DNA of 53,841 nucleotides from an uncultured Clostridia bacterium (GCA_944383465.1 CALWPQ010000027.1:1-53841), one strand, 5' to 3'. Positions 1 through 7,863 are shown, counted from the stretch's first letter. Program-made: numbers and translations. The notes: generated by a model from the sequence alone, not told the origin.

Positions 1-2
1 AT

Positions 3-80
3 GAAGCGGTCAAAAGTGAGGACGGAAGCCGGGAACAGGAAGTGGAAATCTTCTACCGCTTTATCGGCAAAATCGAATGA
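3..80 (+). CDS. Large serine recombinase, C-terminal tail only (partial)
   Basis: The frame open from base 3 to the TGA at 78-80 encodes 25 residues ending in EIFYRFIGKIE. From memory of the family, large serine recombinases of Tn4451/TnpX type with a DUF4368 C-terminus end this way (an acidic stretch, then an aromatic-rich strand and FIGxID/E). The rest of the gene would lie left of the window. These enzymes cut and rejoin the ends of mobilizable transposons, and the gene normally sits at the element's end, which fits the broken gene immediately downstream. Only 25 residues are visible, so the family call is tentative. Confidence 0.5.
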   Translation, partial: EAVKSEDGSREQEVEIFYRFIGKIE

Positions 81-117
81 CACATCTTGAGATACCCAAC
101 AATATCTTTAACTAAGG
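81..117 (+). mobile_element. Putative right end of a recombinase-borne element and its junction with the host gene
   Basis: About 35 bases separate the recombinase stop codon from the point where XRE-regulator homology resumes. The host frame becomes recognisable at GGGAAACGGGACAG (116-129), which would encode the WETGQ part of a typical XRE protein, except that the expected Trp codon TGG now reads AGG. That places the junction at about 115-117. Inference: the element inserted into the regulator gene and split it. The left end and target duplication are outside the window. Confidence 0.35.
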
Positions 118-360
118 GAAACGGGACAGGGGAAACCAGAAATTGATAATGTAGTGAAATTGACAGAACTCTATCATGTAAGTGCGGATTATATTCTGTT
201 AGGCACTGAAAAGCAAATAATTGTTCCGGCTCCAGAAAAGAAAGAATTGAGTCACGAATACAAAAAAGCAATAGGCATAATTTTCATATTAGCAGCAACG
301 GCAATCATTACAGTACTATTTATTACTGCGCTTGAACTTTTGGCAAGGTTTGGATTCTAA
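112..360 (+). pseudogene. XRE-family regulator, 3' fragment lacking its HTH
   Basis: The frame opens after a TAA at 109-111 and gives a protein tail starting near residues ETGQGKPEIDNVVKLTELY. In intact relatives this stretch follows helix 3 of an XRE helix-turn-helix. It continues with a short linker and one hydrophobic helix (IIFILAATAIITVLFITAL) near the C-terminus, a layout seen in membrane-tethered XRE regulators. The DNA-binding helices are missing. A GTG at 154 could start a 68-residue product but has no Shine-Dalgarno sequence. Most likely a remnant left by insertion of the neighbouring element. Confidence 0.6.
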
Positions 361-372
361 AAGGAGAATAAT

Positions 373-622
373 ATGGGAATAATGAAGAGAATCAAGAAAT
401 TGTTTTCCGCTCATCATAATTGCAATTATGATGAGCGGATGTGTTTATGCGGACAATAAAAGTTGGAATGCTATGACTCCCGAAGAGCAGGCAGAAGTAC
501 GACAGTCTGTTGATGATGTACAAAACGATTTAGAAGCAAGTTTTTCAGATAGTAGTCCAGACGGCAAATTTTCACGATATATTCTGTATAAGATGGAACA
601 AGCGATTGAAAGTGAAGATTAA
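373..622 (+). pseudogene. Small lipoprotein with a frameshift in the signal peptide
   Basis: An AAGGAG site (361-366) precedes ATG 373, which encodes the positively charged start MGIMKRIKKLFSA and then runs into a stop at 457. Shifting frame by one base near 409-411 restores a hydrophobic core (LIIIAIMM) and a lipobox SGC, followed by a charged, soluble domain of about 55 residues (ADNKSWNAMTPEEQAEV and onward) ending at 622. The whole would be a lipoprotein of about 80 residues of unknown function. Either one base is missing in this strain (a pseudogene) or the sequence has an error. An alternative start at ATG 428 would lack the signal peptide. Confidence 0.55.
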
Positions 623-652
623 ATAAATGAAACAGTAAAATCAATCAGGATA

Positions 653-709
653 GTCAATGGCAAGCTGAACGGGTTTAACCCGCCATTGACAGCCCCGCCT
701 GTTTTTTTT
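653..709 (+). repeat. Nested inverted repeat followed by a T-run, possible terminator
   Basis: A perfect 9-base arm GTCAATGGC (653-661) is repeated inverted at 682-690. Inside it lies a second inverted repeat, GGG TTTAA CCC (671-681). A run of eight T begins at 702, 11 bases after the outer stem. The spacing is long for a standard intrinsic terminator, so it may instead be a remnant of the neighbouring mobile element. The stretch 710-876 up to the next promoter shows no gene that I can support. Confidence 0.4.
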
Positions 710-876
710 CGCAATTGGGGCATAGCACCAGCATTCCTGCTGTCAAATTTCTAAGTTTTGGCTATTTCCAGAGAATCGGCCACGCAAAAATCATTGAAAT
801 TTTGAGAGGTATCATTATCGGGTATACCGAAATTTGTTTAAATTGAAAATTATCACCGAAAATTTTTTATTTGATA

Positions 877-905
877 TTGATTTTTTTATAAATTTAGGAT
901 ATACT
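877..905 (+). promoter_or_regulatory. Sigma-A promoter for the DUF134-NifX gene
   Basis: -35 TTGATT (877-882), a 17-base spacer and -10 TATACT (900-905). The start codon lies 52 bases downstream, behind a GGGGG-rich ribosome-binding site (943-947). Confidence 0.65.
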
Positions 906-957
906 ATTTTCGACATATGACGGAAACGTAATTTTAAAATACGGGGGATGTGTAATA

Positions 958-1788
958 ATGGCAAGACCGAGTAAGTGCAGAAGAATATGTTCAGAGCCGG
1001 CTTACGATAGCTTTGCTCCCGGCGGGATATGCTGCGGAGACAAAACCATTCTTACTGTGGACGAATACGAGGTGATTCGTTTAATCGATCTTCATAAGCT
1101 TACGCATGAGCAGTGTGCAAAGCAGATGGACATCTCGCGAACCACTGTAACTGAAATTTATGAAGCGGCGCGTGAGAAGATAGCGGACAGTATTGTCAAT
1201 GGAAAAAAGCTTGTGATTTCCGGTGGAAATTACAGACTTTGCGACGGATCGGCTGCCGATTATTGTCAAAAATTTTGCAGAAAAATAAAGAGTACAGGTG
1301 CAAAGACGCCTGTAAGGACGAAAGGAGCAAATACTATGAGAATTGCGGTAACTTATGAAAACGGAGAGATATTTCAGCACTTTGGGCACACTGAACAGTT
1401 TAAGATTTACGATATAACGGATGGAAAAATCACAGACGAGCAGATAATAAATACAAACGGCAGCGGCCACGGAGCGCTTGCGGGACTGCTCACAGAGATA
1501 GGTGCAGATGTCATTATCTGCGGAGGCATCGGAAGCGGTGCCAAGAGTGCAATTGCGGAAGCGGGTATAAAGCTCTACGGAGGTGTTTCCGGCAATGCGG
1601 ATGCTGCTGTAAAAGCGCTGATGTCTGATTCTCTTGATTACAATCCTGATGTACACTGTGACCATCACGACCACGCGCACGGTCACGAATGCGGAAATAG
1701 CGGGCACAGCTGCCACAGTCATAATGACGGCGGACACTGCGGCGAAGACAAGCACGGATGCGCGGGAAACGGCGGTCATTGCCATTAA
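958..1788 (+). CDS. DUF134 HTH protein fused to a NifX/NifY-like domain with a His/Cys-rich tail
   Basis: 276 residues in three parts. Residues 1-95 are a DUF134 (UPF0251) DNA-binding domain: MARPSKCRRIC start, LTVDEYEVIRLID, and an HTH around EQCAKQMDISRTTVTEIY. Residues 127-225 match the dinitrogenase iron-molybdenum cofactor fold (NifX/NifY/NifB C-terminal): MRIAV, FQHFGHTEQFKIYDI, IICGGIGSGA. Residues 233-276 form a tail with 13 His and 6 Cys, probably metal binding. No nitrogenase genes are near, and such proteins in non-fixers are thought to handle metal clusters. An internal AAAGGAG (1321-1327) lies 8 bases before the in-frame ATG 1336 that begins the second domain, so a shorter product may also be made. 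The exact role is unknown. Confidence 0.85.
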   Translation: MARPSKCRRICSEPAYDSFAPGGICCGDKTILTVDEYEVIRLIDLHKLTHEQCAKQMDISRTTVTEIYEAAREKIADSIVNGKKLVISGGNYRLCDGSAADYCQKFCRKIKSTGAKTPVRTKGANTMRIAVTYENGEIFQHFGHTEQFKIYDITDGKITDEQIINTNGSGHGALAGLLTEIGADVIICGGIGSGAKSAIAEAGIKLYGGVSGNADAAVKALMSDSLDYNPDVHCDHHDHAHGHECGNSGHSCHSHNDGGHCGEDKHGCAGNGGHCH

Positions 1789-1807
1789 AAATATATCAGT
1801 AAGAAAT

Positions 1808-2470
1808 ATGGAAAAAACAGCTTATACACTAATCCGCAGCCAAAGAAAAACACTCTCACTTTTAATCAGAAGCGATGGAGCTCTTATTGCAAGAGCTCCG
1901 CTTTATATGCCGATTAAAGAAATAGAAGCGTTTATAGAAAAGAAAAAAGAGTGGATTGATGCAAAGCAGTATGAAGCAAAATTGCATAGTCAAAAATACA
2001 AAAAAATAACGGCGGAGCCAGGAGCTATGCTCCCTTATTTGGGACGAATGCGTAAAATTATAAAGTGTGAAACAGATAAAGTATATTTAAAGGGCACAGA
2101 ACTTTTTATTAGCAGCAGCGCAGGTGCTGACGATCTAATAAAATGGCTGAAAGAATCGGCACTTGCACTTTTCAAGAAACGTACCGATGCCTTTGCGGAG
2201 ATTATGAATACAAACTATGCGAGCGTAAAGATATCAAACGCCAAAACACGCTGGGGTTCGTGCAGCGGCAGTAACAGTATCAATTTTTCGTGGCGCCTTG
2301 TTATGTGCCCGCCTGAAATTATAGATTATGTCGTAGTTCACGAGCTGGCGCATACAATACATAAAAACCACAGCCGTGAATTCTGGAATGAGGTCGGAGC
2401 ATTTATACCCGATTATAAAATAAGAAGAAAACAGCTCAAAGAATACTCCGGACTTATGGATATAATATAA
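1808..2470 (+). CDS. YgjP-like (DUF45) M48-type metallopeptidase
   Basis: 220 residues from ATG 1808, chosen because homology begins about there; an upstream extension of the frame would overlap the previous gene. The zinc site HELAH is in VVVHELAHTIHKNHSREFW, with a further conserved His before RxFW, and the family's upstream signature KTRWGSC is present. YgjP-like proteins resemble SprT/Wss1-type metalloproteases. Their substrates in bacteria are mostly unknown. The gene follows the DUF134-NifX gene by 19 bases, with only a weak ribosome-binding site, so it is probably cotranscribed. Confidence 0.85.
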   Translation: MEKTAYTLIRSQRKTLSLLIRSDGALIARAPLYMPIKEIEAFIEKKKEWIDAKQYEAKLHSQKYKKITAEPGAMLPYLGRMRKIIKCETDKVYLKGTELFISSSAGADDLIKWLKESALALFKKRTDAFAEIMNTNYASVKISNAKTRWGSCSGSNSINFSWRLVMCPPEIIDYVVVHELAHTIHKNHSREFWNEVGAFIPDYKIRRKQLKEYSGLMDII

Positions 2471-2556
2471 AAATCAATTAAAATTACAGTTATATCGCAG
2501 GTTAGAATTTCATAAAACGGGTATTACATATTTATAACTTTTTAGGAGGGTATGAA

Positions 2557-3051
2557 ATGAGCGCAATTTTTGAGAGAATAAGCATAAGAAAGTATGAGAA
2601 AAAATCTGTCAGCGATGAAATGATCAAGAAAATCATAGAAGCTGGGTGCGCTGCGCCGTCAGCTGGCAATCAGCAGCCCTGGCAGTTTTATGTTGTAAAA
2701 AATAATGAAATCCTTGAAAAACTTTCACATGTACATCAGTGGGCAGGGCCGGTGGCCGAGGCAGATTTCGCTATAGTGCCTTGTTATAAAAACGAAGGAC
2801 TTTGGGCTCAGGAATTTGCGCATGTTGATATGGCCGCATGCACGGAAAATATGCTGCTTGAGATTACGGAGCTCGGTCTTGGCGCAGTATGGATAGGTAT
2901 AGCTCCGGATGAGGCAAGAACAAAATTAGTGAACGACATTCTTTCACTGCCGAAAGATCTTTCATCGTTTGCCATTATTCCTGTTGGGTATCCTGCGGAA
3001 AGCCATGCACAAGAAAGCAGATACGATGAAGCGCGCATTCATTTTATATAA
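2557..3051 (+). CDS. Nitroreductase-family FMN oxidoreductase
   Basis: 164 residues behind a good TAGGAGGG site (2545-2552). The N-terminal FMN-binding signature IRKYEKKSV and the helix CAAPSAGNQQPWQFYVV are typical of the short nitroreductase family. The C-terminal part carries GLGAVWIGIAP and IIPVGYPAE, which bind flavin and NAD(P)H in relatives. It probably reduces small nitro, quinone or enone compounds in the cytoplasm; the physiological substrate cannot be told. It ends at the bidirectional terminator shared with the convergent lipoprotein gene. Confidence 0.85.
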   Translation: MSAIFERISIRKYEKKSVSDEMIKKIIEAGCAAPSAGNQQPWQFYVVKNNEILEKLSHVHQWAGPVAEADFAIVPCYKNEGLWAQEFAHVDMAACTENMLLEITELGLGAVWIGIAPDEARTKLVNDILSLPKDLSSFAIIPVGYPAESHAQESRYDEARIHFI

Positions 3052-3082
3052 TTTTCTTAAAACAAATGGTATAAAACATTAA

Positions 3083-3125
3083 AAAAAGGAAGACCGTCAT
3101 TCATTTTCCGGTCTTCCGTTTTTTG
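3083..3125. terminator. Bidirectional terminator between convergent genes
   Basis: Stem GGAAGACCG (3088-3096) pairs with CGGTCTTCC (3109-3117). A T-run follows on the plus strand (3119-3124) and an A-run precedes it (3081-3087), so it can stop transcription from both sides. Confidence 0.85.
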
Positions 3126-3136
3126 CTTGCAATATG

Positions 3137-4570
3137 TTAGCTCAGATCTTGCATATTTAAAGAAGCGAGATAGTTTATAAGTATTTCCGTCTGCTCGAGC
3201 ATATCATCCTTCGTAAGGCCGAAGCCGACGATATTCATTTCAGGATTTCGCTTTGCCGCTTCCGAGCAGGCTGTTTCATCAAAGATCCTTACCTTGCGGG
3301 ATTCTTTTCCAGTGATTTCCTTAATTTGTACATCAATTGCGTCTATAAGCTCATTAGAGGCTGTTATATATCCATTTTCAAGCGTTTCCGCTTCGGAATA
3401 TGATTCACTGTCCGTTTCTGTCCTGTTTTCCCATACAGGTACACCGCTTTTTACGCTGTAAGAGATATCGCAAAGGCCGCAGATAGTATCAAACTCTGAA
3501 TTCATTTCACTGAGAACTGCGCTGCTTTTGCTTGAGGCGCATATTTCTATCTCGAGGTTACCGCTTGTCGTTCTTATCTTTCCTACATTGGCAATCGCGA
3601 TAACTTCACCGGCGTCATCCTTAAGATATGTGCCGTCTATACAGGTGTAAAGAAAACTTATGAGATTGGCGGTATCTTCGTACGAAATCACTTTATCGGG
3701 AGTTTCAACTTCGGTAAAATTAAAGAAATATTCGCTGTCATCTGCACCGTACATATGGTCAAATTCCTCTTTGGCTGCATTTATGCTTCTGGTAATTTTA
3801 CTGATATCGTTTTGATTGACGAGAATGACGCAAGATACTCTGTGAGGATATGTGTCGGCTGAATCACCGCCGTTGAAACCGGCAACCTCAAGGAGTATAT
3901 TACTGCTCTTTGCGCGTGCAAGTATATCACCGATATATGTTATCGGATTTTTATGAAGATAAGTATCAGCAGACTTTATATCATCCGGCACGTAAACCGA
4001 TATTTCATATGCCTTTGTATATGAAGGTGCTTCCCATTCAAGCTCATGCGTTATACTGTAATATTCATTTCCTGCGCTTCCGACGAGCAGTTCGCTTTTT
4101 TCATACCAGTCGAGACTTATAAAATTGTCGATATTTTGCAGATGGGAGCGGCTTATTTTTGCAATACCGTCAGGAGATGAAGTGAAGATAACACGCAAAA
4201 ATCCGTGCTGTGAACTCTCGCTTATTATATATGAAGCTATGCTTACGGAGAGGGAGGTATGCTCTGGATTTTCGAGATCTATTGTACACTGAAACGCTGT
4301 GGATTCTGCATCTTCATATCCCGGTGTCGCATCAGACGACATTATTACATTTGAACTTGAGTCCTTTAGCGCTTTAATGCCGGAGCTGTCCGCCCACTCC
4401 AAAATATAATCGGATACATCGCTTACATCATCTGCCGCACATATAGCTTCATAAATTTCATCGTAATGTGTGTGAATATATGTATCTATCTGTTCTTCTG
4501 TATCATCACTGCATGCGAAGAGCGAGAAGATAAACACCGCCGCTATAATAAATGAAATAATTCTTTTCAT
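3137..4570 (-). CDS. Exported lipoprotein, apparent catalytically dead M20/PepD-type peptidase homologue
   Basis: 477 residues. A signal peptide ends at lipobox LFAC (Cys20), and GAGGT precedes the ATG. The body follows the order of PepD-type aminoacyl-histidine dipeptidases: TPGYEDAES (82-90), FQCTID (93-98) where the family has LQGHLD, IFTSSPDG (128-135) for LFTTDEEVG, ISLDWYEKSELLVGSAG (151-167) for the LDSEEEGELTVGCAG region, the lid/dimer domain, then NPEMNIVGFGLT (442-453) near the C-terminus. Zinc and catalytic positions appear changed: the HxD His is Thr, the EE pair is lost, and the late His residues are missing. So it is probably a non-enzymatic surface protein. The alignment is from memory, so the family call is moderate. 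Confidence 0.6.
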   Translation of the reverse strand: MKRIISFIIAAVFIFSLFACSDDTEEQIDTYIHTHYDEIYEAICAADDVSDVSDYILEWADSSGIKALKDSSSNVIMSSDATPGYEDAESTAFQCTIDLENPEHTSLSVSIASYIISESSQHGFLRVIFTSSPDGIAKISRSHLQNIDNFISLDWYEKSELLVGSAGNEYYSITHELEWEAPSYTKAYEISVYVPDDIKSADTYLHKNPITYIGDILARAKSSNILLEVAGFNGGDSADTYPHRVSCVILVNQNDISKITRSINAAKEEFDHMYGADDSEYFFNFTEVETPDKVISYEDTANLISFLYTCIDGTYLKDDAGEVIAIANVGKIRTTSGNLEIEICASSKSSAVLSEMNSEFDTICGLCDISYSVKSGVPVWENRTETDSESYSEAETLENGYITASNELIDAIDVQIKEITGKESRKVRIFDETACSEAAKRNPEMNIVGFGLTKDDMLEQTEILINYLASLNMQDLS

Positions 4571-4855
4571 ATTTATTGTACCTCATATTTCAAAGTATTT
4601 TTAATGATAACATAATACTAAAAAAAATTATATATATTTATCGAAAAATTCATCATAACTTCAAGAATTATTAAAGATTGACTAATTAAATATTATGTAA
4701 AATAAAATGTAAATTTAATACTTTTTTACAATATATAAACTATATAAAATTATGAACTAAAAAAATTTTTTTGTTTATAATATGCTAAACGCTTTTGTTT
4801 TTAAGGTCTGCGGGAAAAGGTAAAAAATGGTCATAAAAAAAGGTAAAAATTTGTC

Positions 4856-4884
4856 TTGCTTTATGCCTGTAAAAGTTGTATATT
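4856..4884 (+). promoter_or_regulatory. Sigma-A promoter for nrdDG
   Basis: -35 TTGCTT (4856-4861), a 17-base spacer and -10 TATATT (4879-4884). The rest of the 386-base gap 4571-4956 is very AT-rich with no supported gene. It should also hold the promoter of the divergent lipoprotein gene, which I could not place with confidence. Confidence 0.6.
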
Positions 4885-4923
4885 GAATAGTGCATAGCAC
4901 GCAAGGCATACAATATCTTGTGT
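4878..4923 (+). promoter_or_regulatory. NrdR box pair upstream of nrdD
   Basis: ATACAATATCTTGTGT (4908-4923) is close to the NrdR consensus acaCwATATwTwGTGT. A weaker second copy at 4878-4893, matching mainly in its right half (ATAGTG), overlaps the -10 element. The centres are 30 bases apart, about three helical turns, as expected for paired NrdR boxes. This predicts repression of nrdDG by the ATP/dATP-sensing regulator NrdR, whose gene is not in the window. Confidence 0.6.
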
Positions 4924-4956
4924 ATCAATGTTAAAAGCAAAGAGGAGGATGAAATT

Positions 4957-7293
4957 ATGGACAGTATAAAGAAAATTGTCAAAAGAGACGGAAGAGAGGT
5001 TTATTTTAATATAGATAAAATTGCTGAAGCAATTTTCAAAGCTGCCCAAGTACTCGGCGGAAATGATCGTGATATGGCAAAATATCTCGCAAGACAGGTA
5101 GAGCTTTATCTGCTTGAAGTATGCCACAACGAGACACCTACGGTAGAGCAGATACAGGATGCGGTTGAAAAAATACTTATTGAAAACGGCCACGCCCGTA
5201 CGGCCAAGGAATTTATACTCTACAGAGCTGAGCGTACGCGCGTAAGAGAGATGAATACTCGCCTTATGAAAATATATGAGGATCTTACTTTTAAAGAGGC
5301 GAAAGATAACGAAATTAAGCGTGAAAATGCCAACATAGATGGAAATACGGCGATGGGCACGATGCTTAAGTACGGTTCAGAGGGTGCAAAGGAGTTTTAT
5401 AAGATGTATGTCTTAAACCCGGCGCACTCAAAGGCACACGAAGAAGGCGACATTCATATTCACGACCTGGATTTTCTCACGCTTACGATGACTTGCTGCC
5501 AGATAGACCTTGTAAAGCTCTTAAAGGGAGGCTTTTCTACCGGACACGGCCATCTGAGAGAACCTAACGATATCGAAAGCTATTCAGCGCTCGCCTGCAT
5601 TGCCATCCAGTCCAATCAGAACGACCAGCACGGAGGTCAGTCCGTACCTAACTTTGATTACGGAATGGCGCCCGGCGTAAGAAAGACATACAAAAAGCTT
5701 TACTGGACAAATCTCGGAAAAATGCTTGATTTTCTGCATGATATAGAAAACGGAACCGATATTGTAAAAGAATTCGGTAAAAAGATAGAAGAAGAGCACG
5801 GAGTATATCCATGCATGGCGTGGGATAACAATTATAAAGAGCTTGAGCTTAACGAGCTTAAAAAGCTCGTTTCAGAAGAAGACGCGCTTCGCATGCAGGA
5901 CAGAGCGACAAAATTTGCCGATAAAGAAATAAGAAGAAAAACTTATCAGGCTATGGAAGCACTCGTGCATAATTTGAACACAATGCACTCAAGAGCCGGC
6001 GCACAGGTGCCTTTCAGCTCGATAAATTACGGTACCGACACATCGCCCGAAGGAAGACTCGTGATGGAAAGCGTAATGCTCGCTACGGAAGCAGGTCTCG
6101 GAAACGGCGAAACACCTATATTTCCGATACAGATATTCAAAGTAAAGGAAGGCATAAGCTACAATCCAGGAGACCCGAACTACGATCTCTTTAAGCTTGC
6201 CTGCAAGGTTTCGGCAAAACGTCTTTTCCCGAACTTCTCGTTTATTGACGCGCCGTTCAACCTTCAATATTATAAAGAGGGAGACTACGATACGGAAGTT
6301 GCGTATATGGGATGCCGTACACGTGTAATTGGCAATGTATACGATCCTGAGAGGCAAGTTGTCTCCGGCAGAGGAAATCTCAGCTTTACATCCATAAATC
6401 TGCCTCGCATAGCCATAAAATCCAATGGAAATCTTGAGATATTCTTTGAAAACCTCGACAGGATGATAGATCTCGCGATGGATCAGCTTTACGAGAGATA
6501 CAGAATACAGGCGGCAAAGAAAGTGAGGAACTTTCCATTTCTTATGGGACAGGGCGTATGGATTGATTCAGACAAGCTCGGACCTGACGATACTATCGAA
6601 GAGATAATCAAACACGGTACGCTCTCGATTGGCTTTATCGGCCTTGCAGAATGTCTTAAAGCACTTATCGGAAGGCACCACGGCGAGTCAAAAGAGGCGC
6701 AGACGCTCGGTCTTGAAATTATAGGCTACATGAGAAAAAGAATGGATGATAAATCCAAGGAAACAGGACTTAACTGGACACTTTTGGCAACTCCTGCTGA
6801 AGGCCTTTCGGGCAGATTCGTGAGGATAGACAAGCAAAAATACGGTATAATAGAAGGCGTAACGGACAGAGATTATTATACAAATAGTTTCCATATTCCT
6901 GTATATTACAATATCGGAGCGTTTGACAAAATTAAACTGGAAGCGCCGTATCATGCGCTTACAAATGCCGGCCACATCTCATATGTAGAGCTTGACGGCG
7001 ATCCGCTTAAAAACCTCGATGCTTTTGAAAAAATCGTAAGATGCATGAAAGAATCGGGAATCGGATACGGATCCATTAACCACCCGGTTGACAGGGATCC
7101 GGTATGCGGATTTACAGGCATTATCGATAACGAATGTCCGCACTGCGGCAGAAAAGAGTTTGAAGATGGTGAAGGCTTTGAGAGAATAAGGAGAATAACG
7201 GGATATCTTGTAGGTACTATGGATCACTGGAACAGCGCGAAAACAGCAGAGGAAGCCGATCGCGTAAAGCACGGTGTGCGCGAAGAAATTTAA
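4957..7293 (+). CDS. nrdD: Anaerobic (class III) ribonucleoside-triphosphate reductase
   Basis: 778 residues from ATG 4957, behind AGAGGAGG (4941-4948); an upstream start at 4918 would lie in the NrdR region. It makes deoxyribonucleotides from NTPs using a glycyl radical in the absence of oxygen. An ATP-cone regulatory domain (IKKIVKRDGREVYFN) starts the protein. The catalytic barrel follows (GDIHIHDLDFL, MTCCQIDL). The C-terminus has a Cys cluster (VCG then CPHCG) and the radical loop RITGYLVG, with the radical Gly at about residue 749. The first position of the usual four-Cys zinc site reads Asp (DPVCG). Cotranscribed with its activase gene nrdG. Confidence 0.97.
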   Translation: MDSIKKIVKRDGREVYFNIDKIAEAIFKAAQVLGGNDRDMAKYLARQVELYLLEVCHNETPTVEQIQDAVEKILIENGHARTAKEFILYRAERTRVREMNTRLMKIYEDLTFKEAKDNEIKRENANIDGNTAMGTMLKYGSEGAKEFYKMYVLNPAHSKAHEEGDIHIHDLDFLTLTMTCCQIDLVKLLKGGFSTGHGHLREPNDIESYSALACIAIQSNQNDQHGGQSVPNFDYGMAPGVRKTYKKLYWTNLGKMLDFLHDIENGTDIVKEFGKKIEEEHGVYPCMAWDNNYKELELNELKKLVSEEDALRMQDRATKFADKEIRRKTYQAMEALVHNLNTMHSRAGAQVPFSSINYGTDTSPEGRLVMESVMLATEAGLGNGETPIFPIQIFKVKEGISYNPGDPNYDLFKLACKVSAKRLFPNFSFIDAPFNLQYYKEGDYDTEVAYMGCRTRVIGNVYDPERQVVSGRGNLSFTSINLPRIAIKSNGNLEIFFENLDRMIDLAMDQLYERYRIQAAKKVRNFPFLMGQGVWIDSDKLGPDDTIEEIIKHGTLSIGFIGLAECLKALIGRHHGESKEAQTLGLEIIGYMRKRMDDKSKETGLNWTLLATPAEGLSGRFVRIDKQKYGIIEGVTDRDYYTNSFHIPVYYNIGAFDKIKLEAPYHALTNAGHISYVELDGDPLKNLDAFEKIVRCMKESGIGYGSINHPVDRDPVCGFTGIIDNECPHCGRKEFEDGEGFERIRRITGYLVGTMDHWNSAKTAEEADRVKHGVREEI

Positions 7294-7335
7294 GATTTTA
7301 AAGCCTGATGCGTGAGAACTCAAAGGAGTTTTACA

Positions 7336-7863
7336 ATGAACGAAAGTGAAGCAAAAACAATAAGAATAGCGGGCGTATACCGGGAGTCTATAGTCGACGG
7401 CCCTGGCATCAGATTTTCGATTTTCAGTCAGGGCTGCAGACACAACTGTGAGGGCTGCCACAATCCGGAGACGCACGATTTTAAAGGCGGCTATGACTGC
7501 GATATTGATAAGATAGTGGAGGAAATCCTCAAAAATCCGCTGCTCGACGGTGTTACATTTACAGGCGGCGATCCGATGTTTCAAACCGAAGGTTTTTATC
7601 TGCTTGCAAAGAAGATAAAAGAAAAAAGAAACGATTTGAACATACTCATATATACGGGATATACCTATGAAGAGCTTCTTGAGATATCGAAGGAAGATGA
7701 GTATGCGGAAAAGCTTCTTGAGCTCACAGATTATCTTATAGACGGCAGATTTGTGCTTGCTGAAAGAGACCTTTCTCTTCTTTTCCGCGGCAGCAGTAAT
7801 CAACGCTTTATAGATATGAATAAAACACGAAAGCGCGGCGCGATTGTACTTTATGACGAATAA
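7336..7863 (+). CDS. nrdG: Anaerobic ribonucleotide reductase activating protein (radical SAM)
   Basis: 175 residues. ATG 7336 is chosen over the in-frame GTG 7312 because AAAGGAG lies at 7322-7328, 7 bases before it. The 4Fe-4S site CRHNCEGC has the CxxxCxxC spacing, and GGDP binds S-adenosylmethionine. NrdG reductively cleaves SAM to place the glycyl radical on NrdD, encoded 42 bases upstream. Length is typical of the family. Confidence 0.95.
   Translation: MNESEAKTIRIAGVYRESIVDGPGIRFSIFSQGCRHNCEGCHNPETHDFKGGYDCDIDKIVEEILKNPLLDGVTFTGGDPMFQTEGFYLLAKKIKEKRNDLNILIYTGYTYEELLEISKEDEYAEKLLELTDYLIDGRFVLAERDLSLLFRGSSNQRFIDMNKTRKRGAIVLYDE

Noticed and set aside
710..876. Possible small gene with residues GHAKIIEILRGIIIG
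   Set aside because: No start codon with a ribosome-binding site, and the frame has no recognisable homology.
1081..1785. 234-codon minus-strand frame opposite the DUF134-NifX gene
   Set aside because: It is a shadow of the plus-strand gene; its Val/Ala-rich composition mirrors the His codons of the sense tail.
6979..7803. 274-codon open frame on the minus strand across nrdD-nrdG
   Set aside because: It lies antisense to two clearly identified genes, its product is a low-complexity Tyr/Phe/Cys-rich string, and it has no ribosome-binding site or family match.
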